Below, in pieces: positions 5,078 through 11,198 of a DNA stretch of 11,198 bases (position 1 is the stretch's first letter; each line of letters opens with the position of its first letter). Both the position numbers and the translations under genes were made by a program. The stretch lies in assembly GCA_045577755.1 (NCBI GenBank), contig JAZNJA010000038.1:1-11198 (forward strand), written 5' to 3'. Source of the stretch: CAMEON01 sp045577755. GTDB lineage: Bacteria > Bacillota > Clostridia > Oscillospirales > CAG-272. A model generated the notes under the pieces. That model was not told the DNA's origin, did not search any database, and saw nothing but the letters and a program-made list of their open reading frames with translations.

Positions 5078-7063
5078 TCAGCTCTTGGTATAGAACCAGA
5101 TCACGCCCGAGCGGTGGGGGAGGTTATCCGAGAAGCCACAGACGGCCAGCTTGGCGCCGGAGACCGTGAAGGTCCTGTGGCCCAATTCATCGGTGAAGGT
5201 GTAGGTCTTGGTCGTATCCACGTGGAGGTTCGTGAGGGTGATGCTGTCGGCCTTGACGCGGACGTTGCGGATGATCTGGATAAAGCCCTCGGTCTCCCCG
5301 TCAAACTGCATGGCGTACCAGTCCTCGGTGGACTTGCGGCACTCGGTCAGGGGGTAGTAGTCGCAGGTCAGCTCCAGCCCCGCGGCCTTGCGCCAGACGG
5401 GGTGGAAGCGGCGGCCTACGGCGCAGACCTCGTCGGGGTGGTAGTATTCGATCATGGAGGTCAGGGCGGGGGTCAGGGCGTTGTGGTAGCCGAAATCGTC
5501 CACCTGGTGCTGCCGGCCGTTGTAGTTTCCGTCGGGCTCGTCCCAGTTGTAGTTGTGGGCGCGGAAGTAGGGGATCCACTCGAACATCTCGCGGTGCTGC
5601 TTCTGCTTGATGTAGTGGTCGCCGTAGCCCACGTCGGTGTAGTGGAGGGGAACGGCGCGGCGCATGGTCTCGGGGTCGTTGCGGCGGCCGCCCGAGGCGC
5701 AGGAGTCCATCCACAGCCCGGGATTGCGCTCAATGAGGGTATCCCAGTAGCGGTAGTAGCCCTGGATGTGGAGGTTCTCCAGGACACCCTCGCGGTCGGG
5801 CTGAGTGTTGTGGGCCCAGTAGGGGGCGGGGGGGAAGTTGAAGTCCTGGCGGTAGATCTTGATGTGGGAGTCCTTGATGATGGCGTCGATGGTGTCGATC
5901 AGCCAATCGCAGGCGGCGGGGATGCCGAGATCGAACAGGGCGTTCTCCGAGAGCCAGGGGTTATCGTCGCGGAGGTAGTGGAGAAGCCACTCGGGATGCT
6001 CGTTCCAGAGCTTGGTGCCGCGGCGGACGCGCTCGGGCTCAAACCAGACCAGGAAGTCGATGCCCTCTTTGGCCAGCTTCTCGCCCACGGGACCCATGCC
6101 GCCCGGGAAGTGGTCGGGGTTGGGGTACCAGTTGCCCGTGGTGGGCCAGTCGTTGTTGCAGGGATACCAGCCCGCGTCGATCCACCAGATGTCGGGCTTG
6201 AGGCCCTTCTCCAGGTAGGTGTCGATGGCGGCCAGCTGATTCTCCTCGGTGACCCCGCAGAATTCGGGGAGGCCGTCGATCATCCAGGTGTGAAGCACCA
6301 GCTTGGGGTCCAGAGGATGGCCGTCCTCTCTGGGGAGGATGTGGTCGATGTAGAAGGAGCGCCAGAGGTTGCGGCCGCGGTCGTCGCCGTCGGTAAAGGC
6401 CTGCACCGTGAGGCGGGGAGTGCGGACGGTCTCGCCGGGCTTCAGATAGGAGCGGAAGGCGGCCTGACCCACGGTGACTCGGGTCTCGTCAAAATCTCCC
6501 GCGCTTTGGAGCTTGGCCTCCAGCCTCCAGGTACCCGACCAGCCTACGGCGACGTTGAAGCCGTGGCCCTTATGGGTGAACAGGCGCATGTAGGGGAAGG
6601 CACCGTTACAGGGGGTTCCGTCGCCGCAGGGCTGCTTGACGATCCCCTCGGCGGTGACGGGGGTGGTCCACCACTCGTAGCCGTCGGGGGTGCAGGTGTC
6701 ACCGTTGCCGTGGTACAGAGTAGGATTCTCGGCGGGGAGGGTGAGGTTGAGGCTCCAATCCGAGATGATGGGGGAGTTATCTTCGCCGTCGTTGGTGATA
6801 TACATGACCCAGTCGGTCACGGCGTAGTCGCGGTACTCGATGCACTCGGCCCGCAGGGAAAGGCCCTCGGGGGTGGCGGCGGTGAAGACGGCCTCGGAAA
6901 TGGCCGAGTCGATACGGCGGCGGGTGACCTTGGGGGAGAGGTCGGCGGGGAAGCCGCAGTAGGTCTTACCTCCGATGGTATAGGTAACGGGGATCTGTTC
7001 GGGAGAAATCGTACAGGCGGGGAGGTATACGCTCAGAGCGATGTCGCTTCGTGTGGCTTTCAT
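5078..7063 (-). CDS. GH36 family alpha-galactosidase (661 aa)
   Basis: This enzyme is expected to hydrolyse terminal alpha-1,6-linked galactose from raffinose-type sugars, melibiose or galactomannan fragments. Three landmarks of the GH36 (melibiase) barrel are present: WWIDAGWY (293-300), FEPERV (341-346) and SCASGGRRND (454-463). The predicted nucleophile is D407 in KIYRQDFNF, replacing the more familiar K-W/Y-D-M-N form; the predicted acid/base is D463. An N-terminal beta-sandwich (about 1-240) and a C-terminal beta domain (about 580-661) flank the barrel, giving a typical family length. No signal peptide or membrane segment is visible, so it acts in the cytoplasm on imported oligosaccharide, though no transporter is in the window. 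The ATG at 7063 has AAGGA 12 bases upstream, which is slightly far. It has its own promoter and terminator. Related clan GH-D activities, for example alpha-N-acetylgalactosaminidase, cannot be excluded. Confidence 0.92.
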   Translation of the reverse strand: MKATRSDIALSVYLPACTISPEQIPVTYTIGGKTYCGFPADLSPKVTRRRIDSAISEAVFTAATPEGLSLRAECIEYRDYAVTDWVMYITNDGEDNSPIISDWSLNLTLPAENPTLYHGNGDTCTPDGYEWWTTPVTAEGIVKQPCGDGTPCNGAFPYMRLFTHKGHGFNVAVGWSGTWRLEAKLQSAGDFDETRVTVGQAAFRSYLKPGETVRTPRLTVQAFTDGDDRGRNLWRSFYIDHILPREDGHPLDPKLVLHTWMIDGLPEFCGVTEENQLAAIDTYLEKGLKPDIWWIDAGWYPCNNDWPTTGNWYPNPDHFPGGMGPVGEKLAKEGIDFLVWFEPERVRRGTKLWNEHPEWLLHYLRDDNPWLSENALFDLGIPAACDWLIDTIDAIIKDSHIKIYRQDFNFPPAPYWAHNTQPDREGVLENLHIQGYYRYWDTLIERNPGLWMDSCASGGRRNDPETMRRAVPLHYTDVGYGDHYIKQKQHREMFEWIPYFRAHNYNWDEPDGNYNGRQHQVDDFGYHNALTPALTSMIEYYHPDEVCAVGRRFHPVWRKAAGLELTCDYYPLTECRKSTEDWYAMQFDGETEGFIQIIRNVRVKADSITLTNLHVDTTKTYTFTDELGHRTFTVSGAKLAVCGFSDNLPHRSGVIWFYTKS

Positions 7064-7088
7064 GGGGTGTACCGTTCCTTTTCATAGA

Positions 7089-7109
7089 GTCCCGCTCTTG
7101 GCGGGGGAC
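7089..7109 (-). promoter_or_regulatory. Stem-loop at the 5' end of the alpha-galactosidase mRNA
   Basis: On the minus strand, GTCCC-CC-GC and GCGGGAC pair around a CAAGA loop (7 bp, two bulged C). The hairpin starts exactly at the predicted +1 (7109), 7 bases after the -10 box. There is no T-run, so it is not a terminator. It may protect the 5' end or be a regulator-binding site. Confidence 0.5.
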
Positions 7110-7115
7110 GGGTAC

Positions 7116-7144
7116 AGTATACCATAAAAGGCGATGAAATGCAA
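7116..7144 (-). promoter_or_regulatory. Probable promoter of the alpha-galactosidase gene
   Basis: On the minus strand, TTGCAT (7139-7144), a 17-base spacer and TATACT (7116-7121), with an extended TGG directly before the -10. The -35 is poor, matching the consensus at only three positions, which suits a regulated or extended -10 promoter. The distance to the ATG is about 46 bases from the predicted +1. Confidence 0.65.
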
Positions 7145-7162
7145 TGGTTTTGTGGAAAAACA

Positions 7163-7177
7163 CAGGAAATATTCCTG
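7163..7177. promoter_or_regulatory. Perfect dyad, possible operator
   Basis: CAGGAA-ATA-TTCCTG is a perfect 6-3-6 palindrome located 18 bases upstream of the alpha-galactosidase -35 box, in the divergent intergenic region. It has no T-run and is not next to a gene end. Size and position fit a dimeric regulator site, but the sequence alone names no regulator. Confidence 0.35.
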
Positions 7178-7221
7178 CCAAGGGTGCGGGGAGGGTGAAC
7201 GATGGCTCAAAATCACGGCGG

Positions 7222-7238
7222 TTCACATTAACTTCACA
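7222..7238 (+). promoter_or_regulatory. Direct repeat TTCACA-N5-TTCACA, possible response-regulator box
   Basis: Two identical TTCACA hexamers are spaced 11 bases start to start, one helical turn. This matches the layout of OmpR/PhoB-type response-regulator sites, including Gram-positive Pho boxes (TTNACA-N5-TTNACA). A related TGTCACA follows at 7254-7260. It lies 31 bases upstream of the -35 box of the YwaF-like gene. Chance cannot be excluded. Confidence 0.35.
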
Positions 7239-7269
7239 ATGTATCCCGAAAATTGTCACATTTTGCGTA

Positions 7270-7298
7270 TTTACAAAAGGATCGAATGATGATATAAT
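7270..7298 (+). promoter_or_regulatory. Promoter of the YwaF-like gene
   Basis: TTTACA (7270-7275), a 17-base spacer and a perfect TATAAT (7293-7298). The predicted +1 is near 7305, which is within the first base pairs of the following stem-loop. The leader to the ATG at 7352 is about 47 bases. Confidence 0.85.
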
Positions 7299-7303
7299 GG
7301 AGA

Positions 7304-7332
7304 AAACCGCGCCCGTCCGCGGTTTATTTTTT
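7304..7332 (+). promoter_or_regulatory. Terminator-like stem-loop in the leader of the YwaF-like gene
   Basis: AAACCGCG (7304-7311) and CGCGGTTT (7318-7325) form a perfect 8-bp stem around CCCGTC, followed by A and six T (7327-7332). This is a near-ideal intrinsic terminator placed between the promoter and the ribosome site. No upstream plus-strand gene exists for it to terminate, because the neighbour is divergent. It may attenuate the gene or form a 5' cap-like stem. Confidence 0.65.
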
Positions 7333-7351
7333 GCGAAAAGGAGAAACGACT

Positions 7352-8092
7352 ATGCAGTGGGGTTCTTTCGGTATCGTCCATATCTCGACTCTCGTCATTG
7401 CCGCCGCCCTGATCGTGGGAGTCTATTTCCTGCTCAAGTATTTGCCTGAGCGTGTGCGCTATTTCTCCATCTTGGCCCTGTCCTGCTCGGGCATCGTGGC
7501 CATCGTCTACAACCTGATCGCCTGGGGCTCGCCTCTGGAGTACCTGCCCTTCCATATGTGCTCCATCCTGGCCATCATGCTTCCCATCACGGTTTTGACC
7601 AAGAGTCGTTACGTGGGAAACCTCCTGCTGGTGTGGTGCCTGGGCTCTCTGCTGGCTCTCATCATCAATCACGCCTCGGGGCATTTCATCATTCCCTCGG
7701 CGGCTTTCTTCATTTATTATATACCACACGTCTTCGAGTTTGGCGTGGTGATCTACCTCTTCAAGTTCGGCTACGTCAAGAAGGATTACAAGTGCATTCC
7801 CGTGACCGTGGGGTCGACGGTGGTGATCTATACCATCGTCCATCTCATCAACGTGGCACTGACCCGCTACGTGGAGGCCAACGGGATTGTGGACTACGCG
7901 GGGAACCTTCTGACCTTCAACTATATGTTCTCCATGACCCCCGACAACCCCGTGCTGGCCCTGTTCTGGAAGGTGATCCCTCACCCGTACTGGTATATGT
8001 ACTGCGCGGTTGTGGTGCTGGTGGTGTATCTGGTGGTGCTGTACCTGCCCCAGATCATTCGGGCGGTTCAGGATAAAAAAGAACGCAAATGA
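7352..8092 (+). CDS. YwaF-like (TIGR02206-type) integral membrane protein (246 aa)
   Basis: The protein is strongly hydrophobic with six to seven membrane segments (about residues 8-29, 37-58, 68-84, 91-108, 114-138, 151-172 and 214-236). It resembles the YwaF / TP0381 membrane protein family by the early H in FGIVHIST, the central LPFHMCSILA, and the NYMFSMTPDNPVL stretch before a final Trp/Pro/Tyr-rich helix (PHPYWYMY). The family has no established biochemical function. The tail QDKKERK is cytosolic if the topology is six-segment. The frame extends 7 codons upstream through a TTG, but that region contains the ribosome site AAAAGGAG (7336-7343, 8 bases before the ATG), so the ATG at 7352 is the start. 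The gene is alone in its transcript, with its own promoter, leader hairpin and strong terminator. Confidence 0.75.
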   Translation: MQWGSFGIVHISTLVIAAALIVGVYFLLKYLPERVRYFSILALSCSGIVAIVYNLIAWGSPLEYLPFHMCSILAIMLPITVLTKSRYVGNLLLVWCLGSLLALIINHASGHFIIPSAAFFIYYIPHVFEFGVVIYLFKFGYVKKDYKCIPVTVGSTVVIYTIVHLINVALTRYVEANGIVDYAGNLLTFNYMFSMTPDNPVLALFWKVIPHPYWYMYCAVVVLVVYLVVLYLPQIIRAVQDKKERK

Positions 8093-8138
8093 TCAATAGG
8101 AGTACAGAGAGACACCGGATCAAAAGCGATCTACGGAA

Positions 8139-8176
8139 AAACACCGCGGATTTTCCGCGGTGTTTCGCTTTTTTTT
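8139..8176 (+). terminator. Strong intrinsic terminator of the YwaF-like gene
   Basis: AAACACCGCGG (8139-8149) and CCGCGGTGTTT (8155-8165) form a perfect 11-bp stem around ATTTT, followed by CGC and eight T (8169-8176). It separates the YwaF-like gene from the peptidase gene. Confidence 0.92.
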
Positions 8177-8217
8177 GAAAAATCCGGCAAATACAGGAAC
8201 AATTATGGAATAGGCTA

Positions 8218-8246
8218 TTGCATCCCGGTCACTTTTGTGGTACAAT
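8218..8246 (+). promoter_or_regulatory. Promoter of the M3 peptidase lipoprotein gene
   Basis: TTGCAT (8218-8223), a 17-base spacer and TACAAT (8241-8246), with TGG directly before the -10. The -35 hexamer, spacer length and TGG extension are the same as in the alpha-galactosidase promoter. The predicted +1 is near 8253. Confidence 0.7.
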
Positions 8247-8253
8247 ACCCTAT

Positions 8254-8273
8254 ATACGATACTTTTGTCGTAT
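8254..8273 (+). promoter_or_regulatory. Stem-loop or dyad at the 5' end of the peptidase mRNA
   Basis: ATACGA (8254-8259) and TCGTAT (8268-8273) pair around an 8-base loop (TACTTTTG). It starts within a base or two of the predicted +1 and ends 7 bases before the AAAGGAG ribosome site. It could be an mRNA stem or an operator overlapping the transcription start. Confidence 0.45.
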
Positions 8274-8294
8274 TCACAGCAAAGGAGAACGTCT

Positions 8295-10337
8295 ATGAAA
8301 AGAATACTGTCACTCTTATTGGCCTTCGTGATGCTGCTTGCGGTCGTATCCGGCGCGGTCGGATGCTCGCATGAGCATAAATTTGTGCTTTCCGAGGCTG
8401 ATTCCAAGCCCGTGTCCTGCACGGAGGACGGCCTTGAGGTTATGGTTTGCTCCTGCGGCGAGAAGCAGGAGAAGGTGATCCCCCACACAGGCCATGACTT
8501 GAAGCTGGCCCTGGAAAGTAAGCCCACCTGTACCAGTACCGGTATGGCTGACTACAAATGCACCAAGTGCGGCAAGATGGAATACACCAACATCGAGGCT
8601 CTTGGTCATAAATACGAGGAGACGGCTTCGGAGCCCTCTCGCGTCAGGCGTTGCCTGAACGAGGGCTGTACCAGCTGCGTGTGGGGTGGATCCGGTGACA
8701 AGCACAAGGAAGCCCTGACCTTCCACTTCACCAAGGAGGACGAGGCTGCCATCGACGCCAAGTTCGATGAGGTGAAGGGCATGGTCGAAGCGGCGGCCAA
8801 GTATGATCCCGCTCTGCACGGCTATGCGGAGACCGGCGCGCTGGCCGAGGAATACGCCATTGTTGAGGAGGCCCACAACGAGCTGTACGAGCTGATCATG
8901 AACGCCCTGTCTCAGGAGAATCTCGCCATGATCGCTTACTACTGCGACATGAAGAACACCGAGCTGGAGGAGACTTACTCCTATATGATGGACTATGAGA
9001 CCGCTGTGGTCGCCAAGTTCTATACCCTCTCCCGCCCCTTCTACGACTCTTGCTACCGTGATTTCTTTTACTTTGGTATGACCGAGGAGGAGATCAACGC
9101 GTTCCTGCTTGATTCCGACGCGATCTCCAACCCCGAATACACCGCTCTCAAGGAAAAGAACAACGCCATTGAGACCGAGTTCCTGGCGCTCTCCCCCTCG
9201 GAGCAGAGAGAAAAGCTGCCCGCTATGTACGAGGAGTTCGTCAAGAACAACAACGAGATGGCCAAGCTGATGGGCTATGACAACTATCTTGAATATGCCT
9301 ATGAGAACGTTTATGGCAGAGATTACACCTATCAGGACGTGGCGAAGCTGTCCGGCTACATCAAGACTCATATCGCTCCCGTATTCAATGAGCTCTACAC
9401 CACCTTCAGAAACCTGACCGGCTACACCGACGAGGAGCTGGCGATCTACAACAGTCAGTGCTCCTCCCCCTTCTTCTCCACTCTGCAGGGGAACACCCTG
9501 GTCAACGACTATATCGATCTGATGGCCTTCACCTCCAACCCCGATAAGAACATTACCTTCTCGGATGAGTTCAACAAGCTGATGGGCGACGGCAATATGT
9601 TCCGCGGCGAATATGAGGGCGCGTTCGTGACTACCATTTATGAGGCCAAAATGCCCGTCGCTTACTTCGGTAAGGGCTATGACAGCTGCTTTACCGTTGT
9701 CCACGAGTTCGGTCACTACATGAATGATATCTACAGCTTCGAGCTCTATGCGGACGAGGAGTATTCCCAGTCCTTCGACCTCCTGGAAATGCACTCTCAG
9801 GGGAACGAGCTTCTGTATCTCTGCTACCTGGAAAACAACGCGGACTTCCCTCAGGTGGCAAACACGCTGATCAGAACCTACTCGCTGGTCAATATGTTCT
9901 ACTCCGCCATGACGGGCTTTACCGTGGACAGCTTTGAGCAAGCCGTTTATCTGAACGCCTATACGGGTACCCATGCCGATACCATTATGGCTGACGGCAC
10001 CATTTCCGCGGACGAATACGACCTGCTCTATCAGGGCATTTGCACCGACTACGGTGTGCTGGACGCGTTGGACGGCTATTGGGAATACGGTATGACCATT
10101 ACCTCTCCCTGCTATTACGTTTCCTACAGCGTATCCGCCATCTCTGTGCTGCAGCTTTATGAGGTTGCGCACACCGATGGCTTTGACGTGGCCAAGGAGC
10201 AGTACCTCAAGCTCTTCACCTACGTTGACGAGGACCCCGAGATGGGTATGCAGGATATTCTGAAATACGCGGGTATGCTTTCCTTCATGGACGAGCAGCT
10301 CTACGTGGATCTCTCCACCTATTTCAAGAAAAAGTAA
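8295..10337 (+). CDS. Lipoprotein M3-family zinc metallopeptidase with N-terminal Cys-rich repeats (680 aa)
   Basis: The start ATG has AAAGGAG 7 bases upstream; an earlier in-frame ATG at 8235 lies upstream of the predicted +1. Residues 1-24 are a lipoprotein signal (MKRILSLLLAF, hydrophobic core, AVGC) with C24 the lipidation site, so the protein is anchored outside the membrane. Residues 25-128 hold two diverged repeats of the clostridial surface type (P-x-CT-x-x-G, C-x-CG or C-x-x-CG, then GH); their Cys are C42, C52, C54 and C79, C89, C92, followed by C120, C125 and C128, and may bind zinc or form disulphides. Residues from about 135 are an M3 (oligoendopeptidase F-like) peptidase: H470-E471-F-G-H474 supplies two zinc ligands and the catalytic Glu, and E498 in EMHSQGNE is the third ligand. 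The expected role is cleaving peptides at the cell surface. Most oligoendopeptidase F proteins are cytoplasmic and lack these repeats. The gene is monocistronic. Confidence 0.9.
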   Translation: MKRILSLLLAFVMLLAVVSGAVGCSHEHKFVLSEADSKPVSCTEDGLEVMVCSCGEKQEKVIPHTGHDLKLALESKPTCTSTGMADYKCTKCGKMEYTNIEALGHKYEETASEPSRVRRCLNEGCTSCVWGGSGDKHKEALTFHFTKEDEAAIDAKFDEVKGMVEAAAKYDPALHGYAETGALAEEYAIVEEAHNELYELIMNALSQENLAMIAYYCDMKNTELEETYSYMMDYETAVVAKFYTLSRPFYDSCYRDFFYFGMTEEEINAFLLDSDAISNPEYTALKEKNNAIETEFLALSPSEQREKLPAMYEEFVKNNNEMAKLMGYDNYLEYAYENVYGRDYTYQDVAKLSGYIKTHIAPVFNELYTTFRNLTGYTDEELAIYNSQCSSPFFSTLQGNTLVNDYIDLMAFTSNPDKNITFSDEFNKLMGDGNMFRGEYEGAFVTTIYEAKMPVAYFGKGYDSCFTVVHEFGHYMNDIYSFELYADEEYSQSFDLLEMHSQGNELLYLCYLENNADFPQVANTLIRTYSLVNMFYSAMTGFTVDSFEQAVYLNAYTGTHADTIMADGTISADEYDLLYQGICTDYGVLDALDGYWEYGMTITSPCYYVSYSVSAISVLQLYEVAHTDGFDVAKEQYLKLFTYVDEDPEMGMQDILKYAGMLSFMDEQLYVDLSTYFKKK

Positions 10338-10342
10338 AAACC

Positions 10343-10374
10343 AAAGGGTCGCCCCTACGGGGTGACCCTTTTCT
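10343..10374 (+). terminator. Terminator between the peptidase and alcohol dehydrogenase genes
   Basis: AAAGGGTCGCCCC (10343-10355) and GGGGTGACCCTTT (10359-10371) form a 13-bp stem with one G-T pair around TAC, followed by a T-rich tail. It starts 5 bases after the peptidase stop. The A-run before it lets it also act on the convergent minus-strand gene. Confidence 0.88.
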
Positions 10375-10389
10375 TCATGTGTATGAAAT

Positions 10390-11198
10390 TTACCAGATCT
10401 TTTTGTAGATTTCAATAACCTCTTCCTTGGAGGGAGTTCTGGGGTTGGTGGAAGTACAGCTATCGGCCAGGGCGGCTACGGCCATATCGTCCAGGGCGGC
10501 CAGGTACTCGGTCTCGGTGAGCTTGGGGCAAGCCTCGGAGACCTTGGAGGGGATGTTCATTTCGGCGTTCATGAAATGGAGGTAGGAGATGAGGGCGCGG
10601 ATGGTGGTGACCTCATTCATATTGCTGACTCCCAGGATGCGGGCCAGGTTGCAGTACTTGCGGACGCAGGAGGGGTAGGCCTTCTGGGAGCGGCTGATGA
10701 GGGCTACGCCGCTGTTGAACTCGATGATGTAGGGAAGCAGGATGGCGTTGGCGCGGCCGTGAGGGATGTGGAAGCGGGCGCCCAGCTGGTGAGCCATGCC
10801 GTGGTTGAGGCCCAGGGAGGCGGAGTTGAAGGCCAGGCCGGCCAGGCAGGAAGCGATGTGCATCTTGCGGCGGGCATGGGTATCGTCACAGCTGCTGTAG
10901 GAGCGGATGAGGAACTGACCCGCGATCTCCACGGCCTTCTCGGCCAGAGCGCCCGAGAACTCGTTGTTCTCGGTGGAGACGTAGGCCTCGATGGCATGGG
11001 TCATGACGTCCATACCCGTATCGGCGGTGACTGAGGCGGGGACCGACTTTACCAGCACCTCGTCCAGGATGGCCTCATCGGGGAGGAGCTCCTCGTCCAC
11101 CAGGGGGTATTTTCTCCCCTCGGCGTTGTTGGAGATGACGGCGAAGCGGGTGACCTCGCTGCCCGTGCCCGAGGTGGTGGGGATGGCGATGAGGTGGG
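10390..11198 (-). CDS. Iron-containing alcohol dehydrogenase, C-terminal part (5' end outside the window)
   Basis: 268 codons are visible; the family is about 380-390 aa, so roughly the first 115-120 residues, including most of the NAD(P)-binding domain, lie beyond the right edge. The first visible residues contain the family signature IPTTSGTGSEVT. The metal site is intact: the Asp and His of GMDVMTHAIEAY, the first His of NHGMAHQLGA, and the His of IPHGRANAILLP correspond to the D/H/H/H iron ligands of FucO- and DhaT-type enzymes. It should interconvert an alcohol or diol and an aldehyde with NAD(P)H in the cytoplasm, typically in fermentation; the substrate cannot be read from this part. 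There is no sign of fusion to an aldehyde dehydrogenase at the C-terminus, and nothing is known of the N-terminus, so an AdhE-type fusion is not excluded. The stop is followed by a shared hairpin terminator. Confidence 0.93.
   Translation of the reverse strand, partial: HLIAIPTTSGTGSEVTRFAVISNNAEGRKYPLVDEELLPDEAILDEVLVKSVPASVTADTGMDVMTHAIEAYVSTENNEFSGALAEKAVEIAGQFLIRSYSSCDDTHARRKMHIASCLAGLAFNSASLGLNHGMAHQLGARFHIPHGRANAILLPYIIEFNSGVALISRSQKAYPSCVRKYCNLARILGVSNMNEVTTIRALISYLHFMNAEMNIPSKVSEACPKLTETEYLAALDDMAVAALADSCTSTNPRTPSKEEVIEIYKKIW

Noticed and set aside
4726..5169. Plus-strand frames in the 4726-5169 repeat region
   Set aside because: They arise from GC-rich palindromic repeats, are rich in Pro/Arg/Gly, overlap a terminator and the end of the alpha-galactosidase, and have no ribosome site.
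6966..7085. Overlapping short frame starting at an ATG at 7085 before the alpha-galactosidase start, possible leader peptide
   Set aside because: It is in a different frame, has no ribosome site of its own, and runs about 98 bases into the main gene with an Arg/His-rich shadow sequence; the ribosome site overlaps its first codons.
5027..7087. Plus-strand open frame of 686 codons opposite the alpha-galactosidase
   Set aside because: Gly/Val-rich antisense shadow of a GC-rich gene; the minus strand carries intact GH36 motifs.
7195..7226. Inverted repeat GTGAAC-N20-GTTCAC
   Set aside because: Only 6 bp with a long spacer; expected by chance, and partly overlaps the better supported direct repeat.
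8316..10415. Minus-strand open frame of 699 codons opposite the M3 peptidase
   Set aside because: Antisense shadow; it would run through the terminator region, and the plus strand has a lipobox and HExxH site.

Overview
The window looks like the chromosome of a Clostridia-type Bacillota, probably an uncultured gut or rumen member. The grounds are near-consensus TTGACA/TATAAT promoters with 17-base spacers, strong AAAGGAG ribosome sites, GC-rich hairpin terminators with T-runs, a Gram-positive lipoprotein peptidase carrying clostridial Cys-rich repeats, YwaF-like and CvpA-like membrane proteins, and GC-rich palindromic intergenic repeats. Species is not decided by the sequence.

Layout. (1) Bases 21-831, minus strand: a compact, AT-richer operon of a four-helix-bundle protein (23S rRNA intervening-sequence / Avd-like family) and two small proteins of unknown function, closed by a terminator. 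(2) Bases 878-1065, just upstream of that operon: an array of short hairpins with different stems separated by a conserved heptamer (GTGAAAT x4, then its complement ATTTCAC x3). (3) Bases 1070-1330, minus strand: a tRNA-Thr(UGU) - tRNA-Tyr(GUA) operon with a consensus promoter and terminator. (4) Bases 1392-3052, plus strand: a CvpA-like membrane protein with a long C-terminal domain. (5) Bases 3061-4634, minus strand: an XRE-type DNA-binding protein fused to two related beta-rich sensor-like modules and a coiled coil. (6) Bases 4664-5021: no gene, but a palindrome-rich, MITE-like repeat. (7) Bases 5022-7144, minus strand: a cytoplasmic GH36 alpha-galactosidase. (8) Bases 7270-8176, plus strand: a YwaF-like membrane protein. 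(9) Bases 8218-10374, plus strand: a lipoprotein M3 family metallopeptidase. (10) Bases 10390-11198, minus strand: the C-terminal two thirds of an iron-containing alcohol dehydrogenase that runs off the window.

How the genes relate. Most protein genes are single transcription units with their own promoter and terminator. The exception is the three-gene operon at the left, where the first two genes share a TAATG stop/start overlap. The alpha-galactosidase and the XRE/sensor protein lie on the same strand, and a sugar-responsive link between them is possible but unproven. Three genes (alpha-galactosidase, YwaF-like, M3 peptidase) have a stem-loop starting at or within one or two bases of the predicted +1.

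The best candidate for an undescribed system is the four-helix-bundle operon together with its adjacent heptamer-spaced hairpin array.
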